64,000 bases of DNA from Gammaproteobacteria bacterium (GCA_025357835.1 JANYLM010000024.1:81940-145939), one strand, 5' to 3'; counted from the first letter of the stretch, positions 48,469 to 57,365 are shown. The notes: generated by a model from the sequence alone, not told the origin. Program-made: numbers and translations.

Positions 48469-49244
48469 CGATTTCCGATGAAACCCTCATGGCGTACGCC
48501 GATGGCGAGCTGGACCTCGCCGCGCGGGAGGCGGTGGAATCGGCCCTGCGCGAGGATCCGCAAATCGAAAAGCGCCTCGCCCAGCACCGTGCACTGAGGC
48601 AGCAAGTGCAGACGGCTTACTCGGCCGAACTGGCGGAAGATGTTCCGGAGCGTCTACTGGCGGCGGCGAAGGGCGCTGCGAGCAAACAAGGGAGCAGGGT
48701 CGTGAATCTGCAGGACTTGCGTTCGCCGATCGGACGCAACACCTCGCTTGCGCGGCCGTGGCGATCGCGGTGGCAAACGGCCGGGGCGATTGCCGCAAGC
48801 TTGGCCCTCGGCGTAGGTCTGGGATTTTTCATGTGGGGCCGTACCGAGTCGATGCTCGTGCGCAGCGCCGACGGCGCGTTGTTGGCCGGCGGGCAGCTGG
48901 CGGAAGTGCTGTCGGCCCAACTCGCCGCGGAGCAATCCCCAGGTTCGAGCGTACGGATCGGGCTCAGCTTTTTGGCAAAATCCGGTGATTACTGTCGCGC
49001 CTTTGCGCTGTCGGGTGCCCTGTCTACGTCGGGTCTTGCCTGCCGTCACGGCGAGGAATGGCAGGTCCAAGCCCTGATTCAGGCAGCGGACGGCAAGGGC
49101 GGTAATCCCGAATATCGAACGGCCGGTTCAGCTTTGTCCCCGGCGATTATACAGGCCGTCGAGGGACAAATTGCGGGGGAGCCCCTCGATGAAGCGGCAG
49201 AGCGGGCAGCGCGCCGGCGGGATTGGAAGGCGGGGGTTCGCTAA
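48465..49244 (+). CDS. Membrane anti-sigma factor
   Basis: A 259-residue partner of the ECF sigma. The N-terminal cytoplasmic part (ISDETLMAYADGELDLAARE, residues 3-22, then LREDPQIEKRLAQHRALR) looks like an anti-sigma helical domain but lacks the HxxxCxxC zinc motif. One membrane helix (about 104-126, AGAIAASLALGVGLGFFMW) leads to a periplasmic domain of about 130 residues with one Cys pair (DYCRAF and GLACRHG). The four-base overlap with the sigma gene supports co-production. The sensing mechanism (regulated proteolysis or redox via the Cys pair) is not shown by the sequence. Confidence 0.85.
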   Translation: MTISDETLMAYADGELDLAAREAVESALREDPQIEKRLAQHRALRQQVQTAYSAELAEDVPERLLAAAKGAASKQGSRVVNLQDLRSPIGRNTSLARPWRSRWQTAGAIAASLALGVGLGFFMWGRTESMLVRSADGALLAGGQLAEVLSAQLAAEQSPGSSVRIGLSFLAKSGDYCRAFALSGALSTSGLACRHGEEWQVQALIQAADGKGGNPEYRTAGSALSPAIIQAVEGQIAGEPLDEAAERAARRRDWKAGVR

Positions 49245-49297
49245 ATGCAGCTGAAGGGTAGAGCAGGCGGCGACTGCGCTCGCAGCGGTCGCTGGAG

Positions 49298-50242
49298 TTA
49301 CGCCGTCGGTTCCTCGGCTGCGGCGGTGCTTGACCGCGAAGCGGCGTGGTCGGGCTCAATCAGGCTGATGCGACGGAGGTCCGCTGAGGTGCGGCCGTGG
49401 CGGTCCCAGAAAACCGCGTCCGAATAACGCATGCCGTAGGCAATGCTCTCGGCGGAATAGTTTTTCAAATCGTGAACTTGCACCGACAGCGCTGGATCTC
49501 GGGCCTCGATGCTCAGCATGAGGCGAACGCCGTCGTGGTTCAGCGCGTCCGAGGAATAACCATGGAGCGGGCTCTTTTCGTCGATCTTGTGCATCAATGT
49601 CCACGTCAACGCAAACAACGGGAAGTGCGCTAGCGAGAGTTCCAGGCTCTTCATGCGGCGGAACAGTTGGCCCTCGGGAGTCGATTCCACCATCAAGGCG
49701 CTGAGCCGCACCGAGGCGTCGGTCAGCATGTGCGTTCGGCCGTTGGCGATGCGAATCATCAGCGTGGGCACACCGTTATGATTGGCGACCACCGGCCGCT
49801 CGGCATAAACGATCTTGGCCTTCGGCTTGGAAAATCTAATAAAGATGACACCGGTTACAACGGCGGTATAGACGATGCCGCAGATGATTTCGACGGCAGA
49901 GACTACATGTCCATAGCGCGTTGCCGGGACCATGGTGCCGTAACCCACGGTTGCCAGCGTCTCGATGCTGAAGAAAAAGGCATCCATGAACGAGCCTTTT
50001 GCGACATTCGCGATTGACCCGGGCACCGCGATGTAAAGCAGTGCGAACCCAGAGTTGATGAGCAATTCAGAGATAACCAAACAAAGGAAAAACACCGGCC
50101 AACTCATGCTGGCGATGAAATGATAGGGGTCACGCAAGTCGAAACGCGACGCACCGGTGGTAAATAGCTCGAAACCTCCTACTTGGACGGAACGGGCCGC
50201 GCCGCGCTTCGGAGGCGGGGGAGGTCGGGCGGCGTCCGTCAC
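49298..50242 (-). CDS. Inward-rectifier potassium channel, KirBac type
   Basis: A 314-residue channel. A slide-helix region ([19 protein letters not shown], near 34-52), first membrane helix, pore helix with the TVGYG filter (98-102), a second membrane helix ([22 protein letters not shown] split near 115-136) and a C-terminal beta-sandwich with [18 protein letters not shown] (near 167) match prokaryotic Kir. The filter is fully conserved and so potassium selective. The start is a GTG that overlaps the glcB stop (GTGA), an unusual coupling to a glyoxylate-cycle gene. It converges on the anti-sigma gene, 53 bases away. Confidence 0.93.
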   Translation of the reverse strand: MTDAARPPPPPKRGAARSVQVGGFELFTTGASRFDLRDPYHFIASMSWPVFFLCLVISELLINSGFALLYIAVPGSIANVAKGSFMDAFFFSIETLATVGYGTMVPATRYGHVVSAVEIICGIVYTAVVTGVIFIRFSKPKAKIVYAERPVVANHNGVPTLMIRIANGRTHMLTDASVRLSALMVESTPEGQLFRRMKSLELSLAHFPLFALTWTLMHKIDEKSPLHGYSSDALNHDGVRLMLSIEARDPALSVQVHDLKNYSAESIAYGMRYSDAVFWDRHGRTSADLRRISLIEPDHAASRSSTAAAEEPTA

Positions 50243-52404
50243 CGGCGCGCCTTTCGCTCTAGCCTGCGTGCGTGCAGTATGGCTTCGGTGTAGCCGTTAG
50301 GTTGTTCACGGCCCTTGAATATCAAGTCGCAGGCGGCCTTGAACGCAATATCGTTGTCGGAATCGTCGGCGAGCCGATGATATGCGGGATCGGAGGCGTT
50401 TTGCCGGTCCACCACCAGCGCCATGCGGCGCAGCGCCTGCATCACCTGTTCAGGCGAGCAGATCCCGTGATGCAGCCAGTTGGCGACGTGCTGGCTGGAG
50501 ATGCGCAGAGTGGCGCGATCTTCCATCAATGCGACATTATAATAGTCCGGTACTTTTGAGCAGCCGACTCCTGAATCGATCCAACGCACCACGTAGCCCA
50601 GAATGCTCTGCGCGTTGTTGTTGAGTTCTTCCTCGATGTCGGCCGCGCTCCAGCGGGAAGTCGCGGCGAGAGGCGGGGTCAAAATGTCATCCAGCGAGGC
50701 ACGTGGGCGGCCCGCGAGCTGCGCCTGAACCTGCGCTACATTCACTTTGTGATAGTGCAGGGCATGCAATGTCGCGGCGGTCGGTGAGGGCACCCAGGCG
50801 GTGTTCGCGCCGGCCTGAGGCTGCGAGATCTTCGCCTTCAGCATATCGGCCATGAGGTCCGGCATGGCCCACATTCCCTTGCCGATCTGCGCTCTGCCGC
50901 GCAAGCCGCAGGCCAGTCCGATGTCGACGTTTTGACGCTCATAGGCATCCAGCCACACAGCCTTCTTGAGCTCGCTCTTGCGTGAAACCGCTGCGGCCAG
51001 CATCGAGGTGTGTATCTCATCGCCCGTGCGATCGAGAAAGCCGGTGTTGATGAACACCACGCGATGCCGCGCGGCGCGTATGCATTCCGTAAGGTTGACG
51101 CTGGTGCGGCGTTCTTCGTCCATGATGCCGATTTTCAAAACGTTTTTCGCCATACCCAGCAATTCTTCGACGGCCCCGAATAGCTCATCGGCAAACGCGA
51201 CCTCCTCGGGCCCGTGCATCTTCGGTTTGACGATGTACACCGATCCGGAACGGGAATTGCGCCTTGCGCCCACGCCGCGCAGGTCGTGCAGAGCAATAAG
51301 TGCGGTCACCACCGCATCTATAAAGGTCTCGGGTATGGGTTTGCCGTCGAAGGTCACGGCGTCGGACATCATGTGATGGCCGACATTGCGCACCAACATG
51401 AGACTGCGGCCCGGCAGCACGAGATCTTCGCCGCCTAAAGTCCGGTACCGGCGATCCGCATTCAGGCGGCGCAGCACCGGCTCGCCACCCTTGTCGACCC
51501 TCGCCTCCAGGCTGCCGTCCATCAGCCCCAGCCAGTTTCGATAAATCTGGACCTTGTCCAAGGCATCCACCGCAGCAACCGAGTCCTCGCAATCCTGAAT
51601 CGTGGTGATGGCCGATTCCAATACCACATCGCTAATGGCGGCAGGATCCTGGCTGCCGATGGAGTGGGTGCGATCGATGTGTACTTCCACGTGCAGACCG
51701 TGGTGGACCAGCAGCAACACTTTTGGGGACCGGCGGTCTCCTTGAAAGCCGCGCAATGCGGCTGCGTCTTGCAATCGGGTCTCGCCGCCGTTTTTTAGTT
51801 TGACGTTGAGTGTCTGCGTGCCGAGGCTATAGGCCACAGCATCGTGGTGTGAGCCCGCGGCGAGGGCAAAGTGCTCGTCCAGGAAATCGCGGGCGAAGGC
51901 TATAACTTTTGCACCGCGCGTGGGATTGTACTTGCCGGTGCGGCCCGCCCCGTCCTCCGGTATGACGTCGGTGCCATACAGTGCGTCATACAGGCTACCC
52001 CAGCGTGCATTGGCCGCGTTCAGGGCATAGCGCGCATTGCTGGCCGGTACCACTAGCTGCGGCCCGGCGATCTGCGCGATTTCCGCGTCGACATCGGCGG
52101 TATCGACCGCGAAGGGTTGTTTCTCGGGCACGAGATAGCCGATCTCGATCAAAAAGGCTTTGTAGCGCGAGTGATCGAAGGCGGCGCCCGGATTATGGCG
52201 GTGCCACTCATCAATCTTTGACTGTAATTGGTCCCGCTTCAACAGCAGTGCCGCGTTGCGCGGCGCCAGGGCTCGAACCAGCTGCGTAAATCCGCTCCAA
52301 AAGGGCTGCTCTAGAACACCCGTGCCCGGCATGGCTTCTTGGTTGACGAAGTCGTACAAGACTTTATCGACTTCGAGGTGATCTACGCAGACGCGCGCTG
52401 TCAT
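50239..52404 (-). CDS. glcB: Malate synthase G
   Basis: A 721-residue glyoxylate-cycle enzyme condensing acetyl-CoA and glyoxylate. It has the large-form layout: N-terminal clasp (1-130), TIM barrel, an inserted alpha/beta domain and a C-terminal plug. Typical segments are [16 protein letters not shown] (near 130-145), a TIEDCEDSV-like [13 protein letters not shown] near 268-280, [14 protein letters not shown] near 410, and the active-site end [13 protein letters not shown] with [22 protein letters not shown], quoted in parts. No isocitrate lyase or glycolate oxidase gene is in the window. It ends inside the start codon of the Kir gene. Confidence 0.96.
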   Translation of the reverse strand: MTARVCVDHLEVDKVLYDFVNQEAMPGTGVLEQPFWSGFTQLVRALAPRNAALLLKRDQLQSKIDEWHRHNPGAAFDHSRYKAFLIEIGYLVPEKQPFAVDTADVDAEIAQIAGPQLVVPASNARYALNAANARWGSLYDALYGTDVIPEDGAGRTGKYNPTRGAKVIAFARDFLDEHFALAAGSHHDAVAYSLGTQTLNVKLKNGGETRLQDAAALRGFQGDRRSPKVLLLVHHGLHVEVHIDRTHSIGSQDPAAISDVVLESAITTIQDCEDSVAAVDALDKVQIYRNWLGLMDGSLEARVDKGGEPVLRRLNADRRYRTLGGEDLVLPGRSLMLVRNVGHHMMSDAVTFDGKPIPETFIDAVVTALIALHDLRGVGARRNSRSGSVYIVKPKMHGPEEVAFADELFGAVEELLGMAKNVLKIGIMDEERRTSVNLTECIRAARHRVVFINTGFLDRTGDEIHTSMLAAAVSRKSELKKAVWLDAYERQNVDIGLACGLRGRAQIGKGMWAMPDLMADMLKAKISQPQAGANTAWVPSPTAATLHALHYHKVNVAQVQAQLAGRPRASLDDILTPPLAATSRWSAADIEEELNNNAQSILGYVVRWIDSGVGCSKVPDYYNVALMEDRATLRISSQHVANWLHHGICSPEQVMQALRRMALVVDRQNASDPAYHRLADDSDNDIAFKAACDLIFKGREQPNGYTEAILHARRLERKARR

Positions 52405-52576
52405 TCTGAGTTTTCCTGAGGCGGGTTACGGGACGGTGGCTAGGTGAGTTGTGAGGCTAAATCATCTACGGTCCGGCCGCCATACACCTCGTAGAGACAG
52501 CAGCATTGCGTGCGATCAATAGTAACGCTCAGTGAATATGGCTGCGCGCGTTGCACGCAACACGGGTCTGTGGCAT

Positions 52577-52590
52577 TGTTACATGTAACA
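52577..52590. promoter_or_regulatory. Palindromic operator ahead of mazE
   Basis: A perfect 14-bp palindrome, TGTTACATGTAACA, ends 13 bases before the mazE ATG. Autorepression by antitoxin or toxin-antitoxin complex at such a palindrome is normal for this class. Confidence 0.6.
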
Positions 52591-52603
52591 GAAGGTGGGC
52601 GCA

Positions 52604-52822
52604 ATGACTGATAGGGCCCGAGTCTCGGAGCGCGTAAAGAAGCATCGCATCGCCCTCAGGGCAGCGGGGTTGCGACCCGTTCAGATTTGGGTTCCGGACA
52701 CTCGGCGCAGCGGGTTTGCAAAGGAATGCCGACGACAGTCGCTGTCGCTGCTAGGCGATCGAGTGGAGCAACGCACGTTGAAGTGGCTCGAAGAGATCGC
52801 AGATACGGACGGATGGAAGTGA
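52604..52822 (+). CDS. MazE-like antitoxin (DUF3018 type)
   Basis: A 72-residue protein starting MTDRARVSERVKKHRIALR. The basic N-terminus and RPVQIWVPDTRRSGFAKECRRQ (residues about 24-45, quoted by ends) match the small MazE-like antitoxins annotated as DUF3018, which precede PemK/MazF toxins. The ATG at 52604 follows AAGGTGG. It overlaps the toxin gene by ten bases. DNA binding at the upstream palindrome is the expected regulation. Confidence 0.8.
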   Translation: MTDRARVSERVKKHRIALRAAGLRPVQIWVPDTRRSGFAKECRRQSLSLLGDRVEQRTLKWLEEIADTDGWK

Positions 52823-53142
52823 ATCGGGGCGACCTCGTGACCATCGCGCTATCGGGCGACTACGGTAAGCCCTGTCCGGCATTGGTCATTCAGTCAGACC
52901 TGTTTGACGCCCATCCTTCAATTAGCGTGCTGCCTGTGACGGGAGAGCTGCGGGACACGCCCCTCTTTCGCATCGTCGTGGAGCCGAGTGATTGCAATGG
53001 ACTGCGTAAGACCTCACAAGTGATGGTCGATAAGATACAGACAGTTGCCCGCAGCAAGGTCGGCAAGACGATAGGTCGCCTCGAGCAGGAGACGCTTGTC
53101 TCCGTGTATCGTGCGCTGGCCGTCTTTCTGGGATTCGCGTGA
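52813..53142 (+). CDS. MazF/PemK-family endoribonuclease toxin
   Basis: A 109-residue protein of the PemK fold. VNRGDLVTIALSGDYGKPCPALVIQSD (residues 3-29, by ends) opens the family: RGDL, GKPCPALVIQ with the RNase-site region, then LPVTGEL and LRKTSQVMVDKIQTV, where the conserved Ser/Thr and Asp-Lys of the active site lie. It starts inside the mazE coding region (ATG at 52813) and would cleave mRNA when the antitoxin is lost. Adjacent genes (AraC regulator, GNAT) do not suggest a mobile element. Confidence 0.88.
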   Translation: MEVNRGDLVTIALSGDYGKPCPALVIQSDLFDAHPSISVLPVTGELRDTPLFRIVVEPSDCNGLRKTSQVMVDKIQTVARSKVGKTIGRLEQETLVSVYRALAVFLGFA

Positions 53143-53357
53143 CCGATGCGGCCGAAGGAGCAGTGTGATCAGGTCGGAGTTCCCATGGAGAGGCGGGCCT
53201 CTTCCGAGGATGTTCACCTCGCGCTCTTGCCGCTAAAGGCAGCGAAACGTGGGTGGGTGGACGTTAAGGAAGGGATTCGAAAGTACCTCCGCAATCGGCA
53301 TACGCGCGGTTGATACAACCTAATTGCATGGGTAAGGGCGAGCCGTTGGAGATCCAG

Positions 53358-54167
53358 ATGCAGGAGCCCATACGTTTTCTCCGCTTTCCGTTGCCCGGGA
53401 TCAACGCGATGACGGCTGCAACCTCGCGTTCTTTTCCACGGCACACGCACGATCAATATGGGATTGGGGTTATCGATTGCGGCGGTCATGCATCGTTGAG
53501 CGACCGGCGTCAAGTCGAAGCGGGACCGCGAAACCTCATCTTCGTCAATCCCGGTGAGGTACACGACGGGCGTGCCATTGGCACAAGATCACGGACTTGG
53601 CGAATGCTCTACATCGATCCGCCACTTATGGAAGAGTTGGCGGCCGATTGTTTCGACGGCGGGAAAGCTTCCATGATGTTCACCGCGGCCGTGTACGTCG
53701 ACAACTTATTGAGAAAACGCTTTGATGACGCATTTCAGCACGCTATGGCACCGGAGGACACCAGGAGCATCATAGCCTGCGAAACGGCTCTCCTCCGCCT
53801 GGCTGCGGGGATGGTGGTGAACTCCACGGCCCGCTCGATTCGCGAGCAGGCGCCGTCCCCGTCTGTTCGACGCGCACGCCGTCGCATCGATGCCGACCCG
53901 TCGGTGCGATTGACCCTGACGGATCTTGCGAGGGAGGCGGGACTGAGCCGCTACCAGTTGCTGCGAGGCTTCGCACGCGAGACCGGTCTGACGCCGCATG
54001 CATACATACTGCAGCGGCGCGTTGCCCTGGCGCGTCGACTCATCCGAGGGGGTCTCGCCGCCGCGGAAGTCGCAACCACCGCCGGTTTTTTTGATCAGAG
54101 CCACCTCAATCGATGTTTCGTGAGGCAATTCGGCGTTACGCCGATCCGCTATGCCTCGAGTTCCTGA
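53358..54167 (+). CDS. AraC-family transcriptional regulator
   Basis: A 269-residue regulator with an N-terminal cupin sensor (about 5-110, FPRHTHDQYGIGVIDCGGHA and NPGEVHDGRAIG) and a C-terminal double helix-turn-helix (about 165-265, LTLTDLAREAGLSRYQLLRGF, then AAAEVATTAGFFDQSHLNRCF and the signature FGVTPIRY). The start at 53358 has GGAG seven bases upstream; an ATG at 53328 and a TTG at 53310 are also possible. The 215 bases before it hold no convincing gene. The inducer is unknown; the adjacent GNAT gene is the nearest likely target. Confidence 0.88.
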   Translation: MQEPIRFLRFPLPGINAMTAATSRSFPRHTHDQYGIGVIDCGGHASLSDRRQVEAGPRNLIFVNPGEVHDGRAIGTRSRTWRMLYIDPPLMEELAADCFDGGKASMMFTAAVYVDNLLRKRFDDAFQHAMAPEDTRSIIACETALLRLAAGMVVNSTARSIREQAPSPSVRRARRRIDADPSVRLTLTDLAREAGLSRYQLLRGFARETGLTPHAYILQRRVALARRLIRGGLAAAEVATTAGFFDQSHLNRCFVRQFGVTPIRYASSS

Positions 54168-54302
54168 GGTCCTGCTGCAATTTTGTCCAAGATGCACTCG
54201 GCTCGTGACTGCTAGGGTCACTTGCCATTCTCAGGAGTGCATTGAACGTGATATCAACAGAGCAGTGTGAGGTGAGCAGAGTCCGCGCGTGCCTATCGCG
54301 GG

Positions 54303-54716
54303 GTGATCTGCGCGGAACGTTGGCACGAGCCCTATATGCCGCTGCATGAATTCGAGGCCGAGATGGCGGCGGGCGTCGCTTTCTGGGGCTACGAGCAGGA
54401 TGGGGCCCTCATCGGCGTGATGGGGATGCAACCGGTGCGCGACGTCGTGCTAATCCGCCATGCCTATGTTCTTCCCGGCAACCAGCGGCACGGGGTCGGC
54501 GCCGCGCTGATCACTCATTTGCGCGGACTAAGTACACAACGCATGCTGGTGGGCACCTGGGCCGCGGCGATATGGGCGATCAGCTTCTATCGTCGCCATC
54601 AATTTGAACTGGTGGATTCACCGACCAAGGCCAAGCTGCTCAGATCGTACTGGACTGTGCCGGAGCCACAGATCGAAGCCTCGGTCGTATTGGCGAATCC
54701 GCAGTTCGAAGGGTAA
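54303..54716 (+). CDS. GNAT family N-acetyltransferase, N-terminus disrupted
   Basis: A 137-residue remnant of a GNAT protein. The acetyl-CoA loop is LPGNQRHGVGAAL (near 57-69, the Q/R-x-x-G-x-G/A motif) followed by LVGTWAAAIWAISFYRRHQF. The frame is open back to 54276 and, read from there, gives ESARAYRGVICAERWHEPYM. The missing beginning continues in another frame (IERDINRA, from about 54241), and the two join perfectly if 14 bases between two GAGCAG copies (54260 and 54274) are removed. The GTG at 54303 could still start a shortened protein. The substrate is unknown. Confidence 0.6.
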   Translation: MICAERWHEPYMPLHEFEAEMAAGVAFWGYEQDGALIGVMGMQPVRDVVLIRHAYVLPGNQRHGVGAALITHLRGLSTQRMLVGTWAAAIWAISFYRRHQFELVDSPTKAKLLRSYWTVPEPQIEASVVLANPQFEG

Positions 54717-54735
54717 TAAGCGGCGCTGAACGCAG

Positions 54736-55170
54736 CTAGTAGTCAGCCGGCGGCGCGTGGCCGGTTGCCGCCAGGCTGCGAACGACCTCGCGCCGCGCGG
54801 CGGCAACAGAGGCCAACGGCAAGTGACGCACGCTACTCACCTCAACGGTCGTGAACAAGGGGACATCGCTGGAGAGGTTGTCCGCATCGTAGGTTTGCGC
54901 CAGCCAGTTGAGTACCGCGGTCAGTTGTGCGTCGGACAGCACCGAGTTCGCTGCACCGGGCACGCGCAGAAGGTAGTTGCGGCCGGCGGAATTTCGCATA
55001 TACAGACCGATGGTGTGGGCCAGCGGCGGGACTTTACCCGGAACGCCTTCGGCTTGCGCTCCATGGCAGCCCATGCAATACAGCATGTAATCCTGTGCCG
55101 GGCTTGCGAGTGCCGCGGCACTCAAGGCGCTTGCGGCGAAGATGGTGAGTGCCAGGCGGGCGCCCATCAT
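54736..55170 (-). CDS. Periplasmic monohaem cytochrome c (amine dehydrogenase cluster, second)
   Basis: A 144-residue protein with a signal peptide (MMGARLALTIFAASALSAAA, cleavage near 23) and one haem site CMGCH (Cys32, Cys35, His36). A later Met in LYMRNSAGR may be the axial ligand. It starts two bases from the stop of the preceding cytochrome gene and closes the mauB-mauA-cytochrome-cytochrome run. The likely role is to carry electrons from the amine dehydrogenase to the respiratory chain, because no amicyanin or azurin gene is present; this is inferred from position. Confidence 0.82.
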   Translation of the reverse strand: MMGARLALTIFAASALSAAALASPAQDYMLYCMGCHGAQAEGVPGKVPPLAHTIGLYMRNSAGRNYLLRVPGAANSVLSDAQLTAVLNWLAQTYDADNLSSDVPLFTTVEVSSVRHLPLASVAAARREVVRSLAATGHAPPADY

Positions 55171-55171
55171 C

Positions 55172-55669
55172 TCAGAGCCCAAGTGCCGCCAGCACGGCCG
55201 CACGGTGCGTGTGCACCGCTGTGCCATCGAGGGGTTGGCTGCGTTCGGCCGCAATCTCGGTCGCGTTAAGCGGCTGCGTATCTTGGCCGGCGTGGCCAAG
55301 ATCGAAGATCACGAAGTTAAGTACCGTGGCCAGTGTGTCGTCGTCGAGCTGCGGGAATTCCGACATCTTGAAATCGTAGTGCTTTTGTTCGACGACTACA
55401 TCACCGAACATGCCGTAAAGAACCGTCATCGCAAGCTGGCGCCGACCCTCGCGGATTGATGCGTACCGTACTGGGTAGGAGGTCAGGGGCGGCGCAAGCG
55501 AGGACTGGCCGGCACCCTTCGCTCCATGACACACCGCGCAGTTGGCCTGAAAAGTTGCGGCGCCGACAGGATAAGCGACCGGACTCGGGTCTGCCGCGAG
55601 GCACAGCGGCGAGCCTACGAAAAGCAGTGCCGCCGCGACGCCCAGCGTACGCGGGCTGCGCCAATTCAC
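55172..55669 (-). CDS. Periplasmic monohaem cytochrome c (amine dehydrogenase cluster, first)
   Basis: A 165-residue protein with a signal peptide (cleavage near LCLAA, residue 26) and one haem site CAVCH (Cys44, Cys47, His48). The Met in HYDFKMSEFPQLDDDTLATVL (near 100-120, by ends) is a class-I-like axial ligand. Its start overlaps the mauA stop by four bases, so it is translationally coupled to the TTQ subunit. A small cytochrome directly after the light-chain gene is also known beside the aromatic amine dehydrogenase genes of Alcaligenes faecalis, which supports that reading. Confidence 0.85.
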   Translation of the reverse strand: MNWRSPRTLGVAAALLFVGSPLCLAADPSPVAYPVGAATFQANCAVCHGAKGAGQSSLAPPLTSYPVRYASIREGRRQLAMTVLYGMFGDVVVEQKHYDFKMSEFPQLDDDTLATVLNFVIFDLGHAGQDTQPLNATEIAAERSQPLDGTAVHTHRAAVLAALGL

Positions 55670-56208
55670 TTTTCAGAGACCCCGAGGATGACTGACACCG
55701 AGCAATGATAGTTCGAATCAGCGTTCGCCATGCACCAGTTCAAGTCGTTGTTGCGTGACGGGCGGTACATGGGCTTTTCTCGCTCGTTGCGGTTGCATTC
55801 GCAATTCCCGCAGCTCACCTTGCCGCAGCAATCATTGTACGACACGATGTAGTCACGATTATCCGCGGGATTGTGGCAGGTACCGATCCATGTGATCGGG
55901 GAGGGCGCGGTGCCTGGTGGGCATGAGTTCGAGGTGCCACCGCAGCAGGCGCAGAGGAATCCGTCCACCGCGCAATACTTCCAGTAGTCGCAACTCATCG
56001 GGTCGTCCGTCGCCGGTTTAGCCGGTGGTTTTGCCGGGACGGCACCGGTCTCGCCCGCCTCAGCGCGGAATGAGCGGTCTATCGGCAGGAGCGGGACGAG
56101 GGCGGCACCGGTCAAAATCTTACCCAGGGCCGCCAGCAGGCTGCGCCGTGAAGTGTGCCGCGCCAGGGAGCGGGAGGAACTTTCGAATAACTCATCAATG
56201 GAGCGCAT
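55666..56208 (-). CDS. mauA: Amine dehydrogenase small subunit carrying tryptophan tryptophylquinone
   Basis: A 180-residue light chain of a periplasmic TTQ amine dehydrogenase. The N-terminal HTSRRSLLAALGK (18-30) is a Tat-like signal. Trp107 and Trp158 are 51 residues apart, exactly the spacing of the two Trp that form TTQ, and Asp82 and Asp126 fall where the catalytic and processing Asp of the known enzymes lie. Fourteen or more Cys (CDYWKYC, CACCGG, CCGKVSCGNCEC, WCMAN) supply the disulfides. The ATG at 56208 gives the full signal; the longer frame overlaps mauB. The neighbouring tyrosine-catabolism genes make aromatic amine dehydrogenase (aauA) as likely as methylamine dehydrogenase. Confidence 0.92.
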   Translation of the reverse strand: MRSIDELFESSSRSLARHTSRRSLLAALGKILTGAALVPLLPIDRSFRAEAGETGAVPAKPPAKPATDDPMSCDYWKYCAVDGFLCACCGGTSNSCPPGTAPSPITWIGTCHNPADNRDYIVSYNDCCGKVSCGNCECNRNEREKPMYRPSRNNDLNWCMANADSNYHCSVSVILGVSEK

Positions 56209-56219
56209 ACCGGTGCCTT

Positions 56220-57365
56220 CTAAGGAGTCAGTAACAGCCAGGGGGTTTGTCCCATCTGCTTCTCGACGTGGCGCAGCTGGCCGGTGAGAGCGTCGAAGAC
56301 GGCCATGTCGGACTGAGACGTCGCCGCGAACAGGATGGGCGCGTCGTCCTGCGACACTTGGACCGCCAGCACCGGAGCGAGCTTCGCGCGCGCCATTGGC
56401 CAGCGGGCTACGCGCTGATGGGATTTCATGTCGAACACCCAAATCTCGGTACCGCCGTCCTTGTGCGTGCCTTCGCCGCCCTGGTGCATGGGAACAAATA
56501 GCTTGCCTGAGCTGCGGTGGATGGCGCCGACCTGTGTCCCCCCGGTGCGCCAATGGCCCCTTTCCGCGGCAGTGACCAACGACCAGGGTTCGTGGAAGGT
56601 GGGTTGCGCGCCCGAGAAATCCACCTCATGCACTTCGCCCAAAAAGGACAGGAAGGCATACCCGTTGTTTATCGGTACGCCCTGCACGAATATCGGATCT
56701 TTGTCCGGATCGAAGAACGCGTCGGACATTTGCCGCGACCCTTCGTGGCCTTGCGCATCGAGCGTCACGGTGAGCATGCGGCCGCTTTCGCACAGTGAGG
56801 ACACTCGGTTCGGGCCTGAGGGAATCACGAGAACGCAGCCCGCGGTGTCGATCTCATCGAGGACGGTGTATTTCGCGGGATCCAATACCCCAAAGGAGGC
56901 TGCCGGCGTAACATAGGACACATAGACAAAATGACTGTCTGCGCTGAACGCAAGGTTAAAATACGTCGGCAGCGTCAAGGCTCTTTTGGACGGCAGAACG
57001 ATTTCGTGCTTGGTCGACAGCGTGGAGTTGTCCGTGAACTCGACCACATCGGTGCGGGTACCGCGGCTACCGCGCGAGAAATAAGTGGTTCCGATAATGG
57101 TGGTCTTGCCGTCCGGGGATAAGTTGAATCCCGGATTGAAGCCTGAATCGATCTGACCCAGGCGGCGATACGTGTCCCCATCGAACAAATGTATTCGCGA
57201 GTCGATTTCGTTGAAGAAAGCTTCATCCAGCACGTAAACCCGATGCGGATTGTTCGGTGCCAGGCTCGTCACCGTCAGATGTTCGGCGGGCAATGGCGGC
57301 GCCGCAAACAAAGGAGTGCAGGTTGCGAGGCACAGCAAGGTAGCGCGCGTGAGAGCAGTTTTCAT
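56220..57365 (-). CDS. mauB: Amine dehydrogenase large subunit
   Basis: A 381-residue heavy chain, a seven-bladed beta-propeller holding two TTQ light chains. It has a signal peptide (MKTALTRATLLCLATCTPLFA, cut after residue 21). Propeller stretches include RVYVLDEAFFNEIDSRIHLFDGDTYRRLG (by ends, near 45-72), GFNLSPDGKTTIIGTTYFSRG (near 82-102), YFNLAFSADSHFVYVSY and the closing GTEIWVFDMKSHQRVARW. The start at 57365 is preferred to the longer frame because it gives the signal. It lies 11 bases upstream of mauA. A TATAAT-like box on this strand at 57410-57405 could be its promoter. Confidence 0.92.
   Translation of the reverse strand: MKTALTRATLLCLATCTPLFAAPPLPAEHLTVTSLAPNNPHRVYVLDEAFFNEIDSRIHLFDGDTYRRLGQIDSGFNPGFNLSPDGKTTIIGTTYFSRGSRGTRTDVVEFTDNSTLSTKHEIVLPSKRALTLPTYFNLAFSADSHFVYVSYVTPAASFGVLDPAKYTVLDEIDTAGCVLVIPSGPNRVSSLCESGRMLTVTLDAQGHEGSRQMSDAFFDPDKDPIFVQGVPINNGYAFLSFLGEVHEVDFSGAQPTFHEPWSLVTAAERGHWRTGGTQVGAIHRSSGKLFVPMHQGGEGTHKDGGTEIWVFDMKSHQRVARWPMARAKLAPVLAVQVSQDDAPILFAATSQSDMAVFDALTGQLRHVEKQMGQTPWLLLTP

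Noticed and set aside
53185..53313. A 42-codon frame starting at ATG 53185 before the AraC gene.
   Set aside because: No ribosome-binding site and no family resemblance; too short to support as a gene, although LPLKAAKRGWVDVKEGIRKY looks helix-like.
52813..54716. A mobile element carrying mazEF, the AraC regulator and the GNAT gene.
   Set aside because: No integrase, transposase, terminal repeats, target duplication or tRNA attachment site is visible around the region.
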